DNA from: Candidatus Peregrinibacteria bacterium RIFOXYB2_FULL_33_20
Lineage (GTDB): Bacteria > Patescibacteriota > Gracilibacteria > UBA1369 > GWF2-33-10
DNA: 60,255 nt
Direction of reading: 5' to 3'
Assembly (NCBI GenBank): GCA_001788835.1
Contig: MFXK01000028.1
Location: forward strand, 1 to 60,255
The position numbers were made by a program, and so were the translations under genes. How positions within the stretch are numbered: position 1 is the stretch's first letter; every line of letters starts with the position of its first letter. The notes beneath the pieces were generated by a model. The model saw only the letters and a list, made by a program, of their open reading frames with translations. It was not told where the DNA came from and did no database searches. Shown piece by piece: positions 18,169 through 27,122 of the stretch.

Positions 18169-18416
18169 TTTACTTTTTTTATAAATTTAAGGAATCTTTT
18201 TTTAAAAATTTCATAGATAGTTAAAATAATTTTCAGTCCAAGCCTGGTAGTTGATTTGATTTTTTCTCTGGCAATCGGCCCTTCTTCTGGAGCGAGACTT
18301 AGTCCTAAAACCGACCCTATTGCTCCGCCTATAATAAGTCCCATCACGATTTTATCAATAGTGTTTTTTTTATTATTAGAAGTTACCTGATTTTTATGAT
18401 TTTTTAAAAAAAACAT
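18165..18416 (-). CDS. YtxH-like small membrane protein
   Basis: 83 residues: a charged N-terminus, one membrane segment (IVMGLIIGGAIGSVLGLSLAP), then EEGPIAREKI, the Ala-Pro-x-x-Gly-x-x-x-Arg turn characteristic of YtxH-type proteins, and a basic tail. Function of the family is unknown; stress-related in Bacillus. It lies 8 nt after rny and overlaps vanW, so it is the middle gene of a three-gene operon. Confidence 0.7.
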   Translation of the reverse strand: MFFLKNHKNQVTSNNKKNTIDKIVMGLIIGGAIGSVLGLSLAPEEGPIAREKIKSTTRLGLKIILTIYEIFKKRFLKFIKKVK

Positions 18417-18424
18417 AAATAAAT

Positions 18425-20047
18425 TTAAGAGTTAACACCAATTTTAGCTTTATATTCAGTGATTCTGATTACATTGACTTTGATTTTGCCTGGATAGTTG
18501 AGCGTTTCTTGAATGTTTTGAGCGGTGGATTCCGCGATATTTTGCATGTCGTTGTCATTGATGGTGCTTTCATCCACAATCAGTCTTAGTTCTCGACCGG
18601 CAAACACCGAGAAAGCTTTTTTTACATTATTTACATTTTTTCCTAACTCTTCTAATTCTTTGATCCTGGTTAAATAGAATTCAAAAGTTTCTTGCCTGGC
18701 GCCTGGTCGGCCGGCTGAAATGGCATCAGCTGATTTGACAATATAGTCCTCAGGGTTTTTATAAGGGACCTTTTCGTGGTGGCAGTAAGCGGCATAAATC
18801 GTTTTTTCTCGCAATACTTCATCTTGTGGAAATTGCCAGGTTTCCATAATGATTTTACTGATATCATCATGCCCTTGATTGCCATTAAGTTTTTCCGCAA
18901 TCGCTTCATCCAATAATGTTACCGCCATGCCTTTGTCATAACCCTTGTCGGTAACAATCTGCAAATCTACCGCCTTCCCCAGATCATGAATGAAACCAGC
19001 AAGTTTGGCGATTTCATAATTAGCGCCAATTTCGTCTGCAAGTAAGGAAGAAAAAATGCATACCTCCATGGAATGAAGCCAAATATTCTGTCCATAACTG
19101 GAACGATATTCAAAACGACCAAATAAATTACTAATTTTTTCTGGCACATCTTTGATTCTTAAGATATCAACAGCTTTTTTGCCCATGGAGTCAATGATTT
19201 TGTCAATTTTGCTTTTTGCTTGCAAATAACATTCATCAATCGCTTCCGGATTAATAGTTTTTTTGCTGATCAAAAGCTCTAAGGTTTCTTTGGCTAAAGT
19301 TTTTTTGAGTAAATCATGGGAAGATACTCTGATAATATCAGGTCCGTCTTGGTTAAAGAGCACGTCAACATCAAGTTTTTCTTCAAAATATTGGATATTA
19401 TGGCCTTCTTTTCCGATGATTGCTCCTTTAATTTTTTCATTAGGGATTTTGATGCTCATTTCTTTCTTGTCTACCGAACTGCCCATAGCATATCTTTGCA
19501 TAGTCCAGGTGATAATATTTTTGGCCTCTTTATCGGCATTCTCTTCAAAATCAGTTTTTATTTTGGCTAAATTAATCGTCTTCAGTTCCTCAAATAAGCG
19601 ATCAAAAGTATTTTTAATCTCATTAATTACCGCATTTTTTTCCAAATTTAACTTATGTGCCAGGGTATTTAAGTATTCATGCTGAAGGGTTTTGATTTTA
19701 TCTTGGTAGCTACGGATTTCATTTTCTATGTTTTTTAAAAGCATTTTGGTCTCGTCATTTCTTTTTTCTTTGCGTTCGGTGAGTTCTTTTTTAGCGATAA
19801 TTTTACCTTCAATGAGTTTGGACATTTCTTGAGATTCTTGTTCTTCCATTATTGATTGATCTCTGATGCTTTTGGCTTGTTCAATGGCGGTTTGCATGAT
19901 TTTCTCCGTTTCTTTTTTAAAAATCTGGTTTTTATGATGTAAGGCCTTAATTTTGAGTTTGAGAGTTTTTAGTTTACTTTTTTCAGTAATGAAGATCATC
20001 ACTATACCGATAATTATGCCGATAATGAGAGTAATTATATTAAACAT
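18425..20047 (-). CDS. rny: Ribonuclease Y
   Basis: 540 residues, close to the usual length of about 520. Order of domains: an N-terminal membrane anchor (IITLIIGIIIGIVMIFI), a long coiled coil to about 180, a KH domain (IKGAIIGKEGHNIQYFE), then an HD domain with HSMEVCIFSSLLADEIG and FIHDLGK near 354, and a conserved C-terminal region. It is an endoribonuclease that starts mRNA decay at the membrane. First gene of an rny-ytxH-vanW operon on the minus strand. Confidence 0.95.
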   Translation of the reverse strand: MFNIITLIIGIIIGIVMIFITEKSKLKTLKLKIKALHHKNQIFKKETEKIMQTAIEQAKSIRDQSIMEEQESQEMSKLIEGKIIAKKELTERKEKRNDETKMLLKNIENEIRSYQDKIKTLQHEYLNTLAHKLNLEKNAVINEIKNTFDRLFEELKTINLAKIKTDFEENADKEAKNIITWTMQRYAMGSSVDKKEMSIKIPNEKIKGAIIGKEGHNIQYFEEKLDVDVLFNQDGPDIIRVSSHDLLKKTLAKETLELLISKKTINPEAIDECYLQAKSKIDKIIDSMGKKAVDILRIKDVPEKISNLFGRFEYRSSYGQNIWLHSMEVCIFSSLLADEIGANYEIAKLAGFIHDLGKAVDLQIVTDKGYDKGMAVTLLDEAIAEKLNGNQGHDDISKIIMETWQFPQDEVLREKTIYAAYCHHEKVPYKNPEDYIVKSADAISAGRPGARQETFEFYLTRIKELEELGKNVNNVKKAFSVFAGRELRLIVDESTINDNDMQNIAESTAQNIQETLNYPGKIKVNVIRITEYKAKIGVNS

Positions 20048-20173
20048 GTATTTATTTAAAAGCTTTACTAGTATAGTTAAAAATTCCTTGCGAAGTAAAG
20101 TTGGAATTTAGAAAAACTGGGCTTTTAAAAAGCTGTTAGTTTTTTACTATTGTTTGTTTGTTGTGATAAAGAA

Positions 20174-20250
20174 TGGCGGAACGGACGGGACTCGAACCCG
20201 CGACCTCCACAGTGACAGTGTGGCGTTCTAACCAACTGAACTACCGCTCC
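20174..20250 (-). tRNA. tRNA-Asp (anticodon GTC)
   Basis: 77 nt including an encoded CCA. The acceptor arm GGAGCGG pairs with CCGTTCC. The anticodon stem CCACA/TGTGG holds the loop CTGTCAC with GTC. The T arm is GCGGG-TTCGAGT-CCCGT. The discriminator is G, as usual for tRNA-Asp. Confidence 0.95.
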
Positions 20251-20333
20251 TTTTATGGTTCTCTAAGATGGCTTTTGCTGTGAAAATATATATAAATATT
20301 TAATACTTAGCAAGTTTATGTTTTTTTGGCTAT

Positions 20334-21146
20334 TTAAAGATCCTTAACGATTAATTGTTTTAAAAAACTATTAAAAACCGAATAAAATATTTTTGGATTG
20401 TCGTAAAATGGAAAATGATTGCTGTTATCAATTTCCGCAAGTTTGCAATTTTCTTTTTTAAGTTTTTTTAGAAAAATGAGATTTTTTTTATTTTCAGATC
20501 CGTAAATATACAAAGTAGGGATTTTCAGATCAATATATTTTTTAACAAGCTTTCCATTGTCAGAATAATCAACTATTTGATAGCAATAATGTAAAAATGC
20601 TTTTGGATCAGAATATTTCTCTATTGTTTTACTCCATTCTTTCAATCCTTTATTTCCTGAATTTTTTAGATTTTGAGTTAATTGATTTAAAATGTTTTTA
20701 TATTCGTGGACTGAACAGTTAGAAACTTGCCTTGAAAAAACACAATTTTCGGAAGTTAAATTGCCTTCAATATCTATAAAAGCCTTGATGTGATTGTATT
20801 TTAATACATAAAGAAGTCCAACTAGTCCTCCCATGCTATGACCTATCAAAACAATATTATTTAAATTTAATTTTTTAATAATAAGATGAGTGATCTCTAC
20901 TAAATCATCGATATTTAAATTTTGATCTTTTGAATAAGTAGAATTTCCACAGCCAGGGAAGTCAAAAGCAATAATTGTATAATCATTAAAAGTAGGAATT
21001 TTTGTTGCTTCTAAAAAATCATTTTTATAACAAGCCCCTCCATGTAAATAAAGTAAGGTTTCTTTAAATCCAAGACGCAAAAAATATTCAATTTCTAATT
21101 TTTGTTCTTTGTAATTAATTTTTAGTTTTTTAATTTTAAGTGTCAT
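20334..21146 (-). CDS. Alpha/beta hydrolase-fold protein
   Basis: 270 residues. Oxyanion-type LHGGACYKNDF near 35, FDFPGCGNS near 61, nucleophile elbow GHSMGG with Ser-104, and a C-terminal NSNHFPFYDNP with the likely catalytic His. A central cap segment (about 130-200) is present. No substrate is indicated. It lies 12 nt downstream of the Bro-N gene, so the two may be co-transcribed. Confidence 0.8.
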   Translation of the reverse strand: MTLKIKKLKINYKEQKLEIEYFLRLGFKETLLYLHGGACYKNDFLEATKIPTFNDYTIIAFDFPGCGNSTYSKDQNLNIDDLVEITHLIIKKLNLNNIVLIGHSMGGLVGLLYVLKYNHIKAFIDIEGNLTSENCVFSRQVSNCSVHEYKNILNQLTQNLKNSGNKGLKEWSKTIEKYSDPKAFLHYCYQIVDYSDNGKLVKKYIDLKIPTLYIYGSENKKNLIFLKKLKKENCKLAEIDNSNHFPFYDNPKIFYSVFNSFLKQLIVKDL

Positions 21147-21158
21147 GATTTTGAAATT

Positions 21159-21977
21159 TTATATCAATTTTTTAGATTCTTTCTCGATCAAATAGTTTTT
21201 TTCTGAAATTACTGATTTGCTGAGTTCTTTTTCTAACTCTTTTCTTGCAATTCCTGCTATTTTGCCACCTCTACTTGCATCTTGTTTTAATTTTGGTACT
21301 CCTTTTGAATTTTCAGTGCGATGAATTTCTGTAGTTGATCTTTCTCCAAGCATAGTAAAGATAAGTTCAAAATCATTCATATGGTCTCGTAAATTTTCTC
21401 GTTTTAGATTTTTAAGTTTTTTGTATTGTTTAGGCGTGATGCCAAAAGTTGCTTTGGAAATTTCAGCAGTGAGAATTTCATAATCTTTATTTTCTTTTGC
21501 TCCTCTTTTTTGCCACTCATCAGTTAATTCTTCACGAATAGTAATTCCTCTCATTCTTTTTCCAATCCAATCATCAGAATACCCTTTGAGTTTATAAAGC
21601 ATCCTTGTTCTTTTAGTCGAAAGTTCAGGATTTTCAATTTCCTGTACTCGTTCATAACCAACTTTTGCCAACCAACGCTTAAAAGGTTCTGCTTTTGGGG
21701 ATGGAATAGATTGAATGATACGAAAAATTCCTTCTGTGTTTGCACAGTTTATCTTTTGCTTGCCTCCACTAGTATCAATTAAAAGGGGGGATTCAATTTG
21801 AACCCATCCTTTTGCTAACTCTTCATCTCTATTTAGCATGTTTTTTAAATATTGTCTTGGGTTTTGTGAATCAGTAAGTACCTCTATGACATCGATTATT
21901 ACAAACCACCATTCGTTATTATGAATAGTTTTTCTAATTTTTTTCCCTTTAAATAAGGCAATTTTTGTTGTTTCCAT
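21159..21977 (-). CDS. Bro-N domain protein (phage antirepressor / DinD-like)
   Basis: 272 residues. The N-terminal Bro-N region includes KKIRKTIHNNEWWFVIIDV, DSQNPRQYLKNM, KGWVQIESPLL and NTEGIFRIIQSIPSPKAEPF, followed by KRWLAKVGYERVQEIENPEL. The C-terminal part (ITPKQYKKLKNLKRENLRDHMNDFELIFTMLGE-type region) matches chromosomal homologues related to DinD and phage antirepressors. DNA binding is known for Bro-N; the role of the chromosomal forms is unclear. There are no other phage genes nearby, so prophage remains are not supported. Confidence 0.85.
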   Translation of the reverse strand: METTKIALFKGKKIRKTIHNNEWWFVIIDVIEVLTDSQNPRQYLKNMLNRDEELAKGWVQIESPLLIDTSGGKQKINCANTEGIFRIIQSIPSPKAEPFKRWLAKVGYERVQEIENPELSTKRTRMLYKLKGYSDDWIGKRMRGITIREELTDEWQKRGAKENKDYEILTAEISKATFGITPKQYKKLKNLKRENLRDHMNDFELIFTMLGERSTTEIHRTENSKGVPKLKQDASRGGKIAGIARKELEKELSKSVISEKNYLIEKESKKLI

Positions 21978-22135
21978 AGTTATAATTTATATTAATTTAT
22001 AGTTTTTGAAAAATTTACTTCGAAATAATATATCTCATTTCTGGTGTTTTCATGAATTTTTTGTAGTTTTTTCGAAAATCAATCTTTTTATTCAATTCAA
22101 AAAGTGATAATCTACAAAAGCTTTTTTTACATATA

Positions 22136-22987
22136 ATGAAAGAACATATTTTATCTAAGTACGATATTAGGAAAATTTTTCCTTATAGGAATTTAGATTC
22201 CCATAAAGGTGATAATGGCAGGGTTTGCATTATTGGAGGCTCGATAGAATATTATGGAGCACCAATTTTTGCCGGATTGGGAGCGGTGCATAGCGGCGCT
22301 GATTTGGTATATATTTTTGTACCGGAAAGTAATTTTGATTGTAGCCGGAGTTTTTATCCTGATTTTATTGTCAGATCTTTTGCTGGGGAATTTTTGACAG
22401 AGGATAGTTTGTTGAAAATTTTGGAATTAGCAAATAAGTGCGATGTCGTATTGGTTGGGCCTGGATTGAGTGATAAGCCTGATACAATCAAGGCTTTAAG
22501 AAAGTTTATTCCTCAAATTAAAACGCCGGTCATATTGGATGCTGATGCCTTGAAAGTGATTCATGATATTAAGTTGCCGTATCGTACTTTACTAACGCCT
22601 CATCATAAGGAGTTTGAAATGATCAGCGGTTATGAATTGACGAGTAGCATGGAGGACAATATTAACGCTGTTCAGAAAATTGCCAGCGCCTTAAAAGCGC
22701 AAATTATTCTTAAAGGGCAAGTAGATATTATTGCCAAAGATAATGGTGAATATAAAATCAATAAAACAGGCAGTCCCGGTATGACGGTGGGTGGTAGTGG
22801 CGATGTTTTGGCCGGATTTATTGCTGGGATAGTGGCGCAAGGAGCAACTTTGTTTGAAGCTTCCTGTTTTGCCACTTTTTGTTTAGGGACAGCGGCGGAA
22901 GTGCTGGAAACGCAAAAAGGCTATGCTTTTTCAGCCACAGATTTAGCTTTGGAAATACCTTATGCCATGAAGAAAGTTGTGGGGTGA
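22136..22987 (+). CDS. nnrD: ADP/ATP-dependent NAD(P)H-hydrate dehydratase
   Basis: 283 residues, ribokinase-like fold. Recognised by HKGDNGRVCIIGGSIEYYGAP at the start, VLVGPGLS, LDADALKVI, LLTPHHKEFEMI and the C-terminal GSPGMTVGGSGDVLAGFIAG, whose Gly-rich segment with Asp is the nucleotide and catalytic site. It repairs the hydrated, damaged forms of NADH and NADPH. The epimerase domain (NnrE) that is often fused to it is absent here. Monocistronic. Confidence 0.93.
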   Translation: MKEHILSKYDIRKIFPYRNLDSHKGDNGRVCIIGGSIEYYGAPIFAGLGAVHSGADLVYIFVPESNFDCSRSFYPDFIVRSFAGEFLTEDSLLKILELANKCDVVLVGPGLSDKPDTIKALRKFIPQIKTPVILDADALKVIHDIKLPYRTLLTPHHKEFEMISGYELTSSMEDNINAVQKIASALKAQIILKGQVDIIAKDNGEYKINKTGSPGMTVGGSGDVLAGFIAGIVAQGATLFEASCFATFCLGTAAEVLETQKGYAFSATDLALEIPYAMKKVVG

Positions 22988-23020
22988 TTAGGGGGCAATG
23001 GATTATCAGTGATCAGGTGG

Positions 23021-25630
23021 TCAGCTAGTTTTTTTAGGGCCGACAATGGCAATAGTGACTTTGTCTAAATTAATAATGTCTTTAGCAATTTTTAAAACAT
23101 CATTTTTGGTGACGTGGCTGATCTTTTTGGCAAAATCAAAATCATAACTGAAACCTAATCCATATAGTTCATCGCTACATAATTTGATGACTTGTGAAAT
23201 ATTACTCTGTAGTCTGACATCATATTCGCCGATAAGGAAATTTTTGGCATCAATTAATTCTTTATCAGTAATTAGATTGGTTTGGATTTCCTTAAGTTCG
23301 CGTTTGAGTTCTTGGATTGAATGTTCCTGTTTTTCTGGCGCGCAACCAATATAAGCGACAAAATAGCCAGGATATTGATAACCAGCGACGCTGAGAGCAG
23401 TTATGCTATAAGCAAGGCTTTGTTTGTCTCTTAAATTAATAAACAAGCGCCCTCCCATGCCAGCCAAAACTTTTTTCAAAATTTCTAAGCTATAAACTTG
23501 CGGGTGACCTATCTCTAAAGCTGGAAAACCAAGTAGGATATTGGATTGATTTTTTTCAGTTGCCACAAACACGGTTTTGGGGTTTTTGGAAAAATTAATT
23601 TTAAATTTTTGGACGTGATTTGGTTTAGCAATTTTTAGATTTTCTAAATTTTCGCTTAGATATTTGCTAATTTTTTCAATATTTATGTCTCCCACTACTG
23701 AGATAACAATATTTTTTGGATCCAAAAGTTTTAGATATTGTTGTTTAATTATTGATTGGCTAAATTTTTGGATGTTTTTGATGGAACCAAGTTGATTTAA
23801 ACTGTAGGGATGATTACCATATAAAGTTTTTTGAAACAGATTAAAAACTTTTCTAATCGGATTATCAAGTTCTCGTTTAATTTCATCAATAAGGTTTGGT
23901 TTGATTTTTTCAATTTCTTGCCTGCTAAAATTTGCATTTTTTAACATATCCAAAGCTAAATTAAAAGTTTCTATCAAATTTTCGCTTAAAGCTTTGCCTT
24001 CCAATCCAAAACAGTTTTGATTGCTAAAGCCTATAATTATACTAGCCATTGATTCAGTTTTTTTAGCTAGAATTTCTGCGGAATTTGCGTCAGTGCCGCG
24101 AGTTAATAGTTCAGCAATCATATTAGTGATGCCATTGTTTTTTTTTGTTTCATTGAGAAGACCTCCCAAGATAGCAATACGGAAACTGGCAGCCTTGGCG
24201 CTATCATTTTTTTTCAAAATTAACCTTAGGCCATTTTTAAGAGTGATTTTGTGGATGTGATTAATTATTAAGGATTTTGTAGATGCCGTTTTTTGCTGAA
24301 CTTTGTCAAAATTTTGATAGTTTTCTTTTAAAATTTTTAAAATAGCTGGCTGACTTATTTGGTAATTTTCTTTTTGTGGTAATAGTAGACCGATCGTGGT
24401 GTTGGCTGGCGTTAGAAATTTTTTGGCTACAGCTTGAACATTTTTAGCGTTAACGTTTTTTAGTGTTGTTAAATAACTGGCAATTTGTTCATGGCCACCA
24501 CCGTTAAGTTCGAAATGCCCGAGGTTACGGGCAATACCTTGAAAAGTTTCTTGGTTATAAATAAATTGGCTTTGAAGTTGTAATTTGGTTTTTTGTAATT
24601 CCTCTTCACTGACTAGTTCCCGGTGCAGTTTGAAAATTTCTTTAAAAATTTCTGTGAGAGCGGGTTTAATATTTTCTGGTTTTAATTCTACATCAATGAA
24701 ACCAAGTCCAGGATCTTTTGGGGTAAAGACATCAGCATAAATTGAGTAGACTAACTTCAGTTTTTCAAATAGGTTTTTGTTTAATCGGCTATCGATACCA
24801 TTACCTAAAATAGAATACAAAACATCAACAGCCGGCGTATCTTTGTCGGCTAATTTGCTAATGTGATGAGCGATAGACAGGTAAGTGCCTTCAAAGTTTT
24901 TTCTCAAGATTAAAACTTGCTCTTGACGTTGTTTTGGCTCAGCAGGGATTAAATTTTTCGGATTTTTTTTATTTTTAATTTTGCCAAACTCTGATTTTAC
25001 CCATTTTTTGATTTCATTTTCTGATAAGTCGCCGACAATTACCACTGTCATGTTGGCTGGGGCATAATATTTATCGAAAAAATGTTGCACTGTTTGTCTA
25101 TCAATAGCCCTGATAGTTTTTTCATAACCGATAATTGGATGATGGTAAGGATGTTTTTGGTAGGCAACTTTGAATAACTCTTCTTGCAAAACGGTGTGAG
25201 GATCATCATTGCAACGACGAAATTCTTCCATAATCACCTCTAGTTCCTTTTTTAATCTATCGCTTTCAATGGTGGCTTCGCTAACCATGCTAGCTAGGAT
25301 TTTGATGCCAGTTTGAGCATGTTTGGATGGCATGGTAATGTGATAAACTGTTTCATCAAAATTTGTCCAAGCATTGAAATCACCGCCACATCCTTCCACG
25401 ATGGAAGCAATTTCTCCTTGGTTAGGAAAACTTTTACTGCCTTGGAATAACATGTGTTCCTGAATATGAGCCAGCCCGCCTTCATCTTGAAATTTGGCTT
25501 GATGACCACGAAGTTCATCTCTTGAGCCTATGTTTATCCACACTTGAAGTGCCGCTACTTTTGCTGATTTGTTCTGTTGAAAAATTACCTTAAGTCCGTT
25601 TGAGAGAGTAAATTTGAGGGGAGAAGACAT
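23021..25630 (-). CDS. M16-family zinc peptidase, double-length
   Basis: 869 residues, two M16 halves in one chain. The first half has the inverted zinc motif HIQEH (His-55, Glu-58, His-59) and the distant Glu at 135/136 in VIMEEFRR, so it should be catalytic. The second half, from about 450, has the fold but no HxxEH and contains the RLFINLRDKQSLAYSI segment typical of the substrate-holding half. No signal peptide is seen, so it is probably cytoplasmic. The 869-residue single-chain form is unusual beside the 400-residue paired forms. A second M16 gene lies at 59625-60255. Confidence 0.9.
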   Translation of the reverse strand: MSSPLKFTLSNGLKVIFQQNKSAKVAALQVWINIGSRDELRGHQAKFQDEGGLAHIQEHMLFQGSKSFPNQGEIASIVEGCGGDFNAWTNFDETVYHITMPSKHAQTGIKILASMVSEATIESDRLKKELEVIMEEFRRCNDDPHTVLQEELFKVAYQKHPYHHPIIGYEKTIRAIDRQTVQHFFDKYYAPANMTVVIVGDLSENEIKKWVKSEFGKIKNKKNPKNLIPAEPKQRQEQVLILRKNFEGTYLSIAHHISKLADKDTPAVDVLYSILGNGIDSRLNKNLFEKLKLVYSIYADVFTPKDPGLGFIDVELKPENIKPALTEIFKEIFKLHRELVSEEELQKTKLQLQSQFIYNQETFQGIARNLGHFELNGGGHEQIASYLTTLKNVNAKNVQAVAKKFLTPANTTIGLLLPQKENYQISQPAILKILKENYQNFDKVQQKTASTKSLIINHIHKITLKNGLRLILKKNDSAKAASFRIAILGGLLNETKKNNGITNMIAELLTRGTDANSAEILAKKTESMASIIIGFSNQNCFGLEGKALSENLIETFNLALDMLKNANFSRQEIEKIKPNLIDEIKRELDNPIRKVFNLFQKTLYGNHPYSLNQLGSIKNIQKFSQSIIKQQYLKLLDPKNIVISVVGDINIEKISKYLSENLENLKIAKPNHVQKFKINFSKNPKTVFVATEKNQSNILLGFPALEIGHPQVYSLEILKKVLAGMGGRLFINLRDKQSLAYSITALSVAGYQYPGYFVAYIGCAPEKQEHSIQELKRELKEIQTNLITDKELIDAKNFLIGEYDVRLQSNISQVIKLCSDELYGLGFSYDFDFAKKISHVTKNDVLKIAKDIINLDKVTIAIVGPKKTS

Positions 25631-25637
25631 TTTAATG

Positions 25638-25697
25638 GTTGATTGTTAATTGTTAATTGTTGGATGGCTTAAGCTATTGGCTGTTAGCTGTTGGTTA
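25638..25697. repeat. Heptamer-period tandem repeats
   Basis: GTTAATT units at 25644-25657, then TTGGCTG, TTAGCTG, TTGGTTA at 25677-25697. They lie in the 163-bp divergent region between the M16 gene and the gene at 25794. Confidence 0.6.
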
Positions 25698-25793
25698 TTA
25701 TCAATACATTTTCAGCATAAAGCAAAATTTTAACGCATTCAATTCCAAAAAAGTTTTTTTTGTGCTAAAATAAATAGAATATATAAATTTTTT

Positions 25794-26507
25794 ATGGAAA
25801 CTTTAAGCCCAATTATTCATTTCATCGACCAGAAAAAAGTGGAATTTCTGTCAGCACATAAATACGAAGAGATGAGGAGGCAATTATTGGTAAAGCTTCA
25901 AGAACTTGATAGTGGCAGTTATGAAGAAATCGCGAGGATTAATTATTATATTTTGATGTTAGGATTGAGATATAATTATATGAAATTAGACGAAGCGGAT
26001 AGATTATATGAGTTGATTGATAATGCTTTTTTGCAAGAAGAGGCGAAGATTAAAGACAAATTAAACAAGGCAGATAAAAAAGACAAGCATACTATTCATT
26101 TACAGCTTGGCTATTTTTATAAAATGGCTCAGCATTATTTGGATAATCTGGAAAATTTGTTTAGAGCTAAATATTTTTTTGATCATTCTAAAAAAGCTTA
26201 TACTGATAAATTAAGATTTAGGGCCAGTCAAAAACTACATGAACATAAACTGCTGGATTTTTTTGAATACAAAAGAGAAGAACTTACGAATCGATTTAGG
26301 ACGCATTATTTGCTGTATACTCTTTTTGGTGGTATTGGAATGATAATTTTTTGGCGAGGGATATGGGATTTAACTTATAATATTCCGATTGTAAGGACCG
26401 ATCTGGGAGCAATAATTATTGGATTATTTATTATGACTGTGACAGGATTTATGGCATCTTTGGGGGACAGATCAATTATCTCCACTACGGATAAGTTTGA
26501 GGAATAA
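25794..26507 (+). CDS. Conserved-type membrane protein with helical cytoplasmic domain
   Basis: 237 residues, not assigned to a named family. The N-terminal 165 or so are helical and charged (TPR-like pacing, for example LQLGYFYKMAQHYLDNLENL). They are followed by two membrane helices: LYTLFGGIGMIIFWRGIWDL and GAIIIGLFIMTVTGFMASLG. The FWRGIWDL turn resembles a motif I recall in uncharacterised bacterial membrane proteins. Divergent from the M16 peptidase gene. Confidence 0.65.
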   Translation: METLSPIIHFIDQKKVEFLSAHKYEEMRRQLLVKLQELDSGSYEEIARINYYILMLGLRYNYMKLDEADRLYELIDNAFLQEEAKIKDKLNKADKKDKHTIHLQLGYFYKMAQHYLDNLENLFRAKYFFDHSKKAYTDKLRFRASQKLHEHKLLDFFEYKREELTNRFRTHYLLYTLFGGIGMIIFWRGIWDLTYNIPIVRTDLGAIIIGLFIMTVTGFMASLGDRSIISTTDKFEE

Positions 26508-26510
26508 AAT

Positions 26511-26546
26511 AGTTTATAAAGTTTGTAAAGTTTATAAAGTTCATAA
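26511..26546. repeat. Four tandem 9-bp repeats AGTTTATAA
   Basis: AGTTTATAA, AGTTTGTAA, AGTTTATAA, AGTTCATAA in direct succession, directly after the stop codon of the preceding gene and before folK. Confidence 0.8.
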
Positions 26547-26605
26547 AGTGGAGACAAATTTTTTTTTTGTATGTATAAAGTTTGATGTGGTTTATGTAAT
26601 AATTT

Positions 26606-27118
26606 ATGATCTATTATTTGGGATTAGGAACAAATTTGGGGGATAAGGAGCTAAATTTAAAAAATGCTATTTTTGAACTTGGGAAGAAAGCGAAAATTTT
26701 AAAAAAATCTAGTATCTATTATTCCAAGCCAATGGGACCTAAGAACCAGGAAGATTTTTTGAATATGGCCGTTAAAATTGAAGCTGATTTAGAACCTTTG
26801 GCGCTTTTGGAATTCGTGAAAAAGCTTGAAAAAGAGATGGGCAGGATAAAAATAAAAAAATGGGGACCGAGGATAATTGATATTGATATATTATTTGTGG
26901 AGGGGAAAGAAAAAAGAAAAAAGAAAAAAGAGATTTTTGATGGTGGCGAAAAATTAATCATTCCGCACAAGGGAATTTTGGAGAGGGAATTTGTTTTGTA
27001 CCCGTTGGAAGAAATCGCGCCAGGGTTAATTGCAGAATTTTTTAATGAAAAATGGGAAGAAATTATCAAAAAAGCTAAGTATAAAGTTGATTTAAGCCAA
27101 ACAAAAGCTATAATTTAG
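26606..27118 (+). CDS. folK: 2-amino-4-hydroxy-6-hydroxymethyldihydropteridine pyrophosphokinase
   Basis: 170 residues. YYLGLGTNLGDKELNLKNAI at the start, the pterin-site segment KNQEDFLNMAVKIE, and WGPRIIDIDILF with the magnesium-binding Asp pair are diagnostic. It transfers pyrophosphate from ATP to the pterin in folate synthesis. No other folate gene lies in the window. A small Lys-rich insertion (KEKRKKKKE) interrupts the loop after the catalytic segment. The next gene starts 4 nt downstream. Confidence 0.93.
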   Translation: MIYYLGLGTNLGDKELNLKNAIFELGKKAKILKKSSIYYSKPMGPKNQEDFLNMAVKIEADLEPLALLEFVKKLEKEMGRIKIKKWGPRIIDIDILFVEGKEKRKKKKEIFDGGEKLIIPHKGILEREFVLYPLEEIAPGLIAEFFNEKWEEIIKKAKYKVDLSQTKAII

Positions 27119-27122
27119 CCTT

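Noticed and set aside
21159-21977. Prophage remnant around the Bro-N gene
   Set aside because: Neighbours are a hydrolase, a tRNA and nnrD. There are no structural, lysis or integrase genes, and Bro-N genes occur alone in chromosomes.
26719-27069. 116-codon minus-strand open frame
   Set aside because: Antisense to folK, low-complexity translation, no family features.
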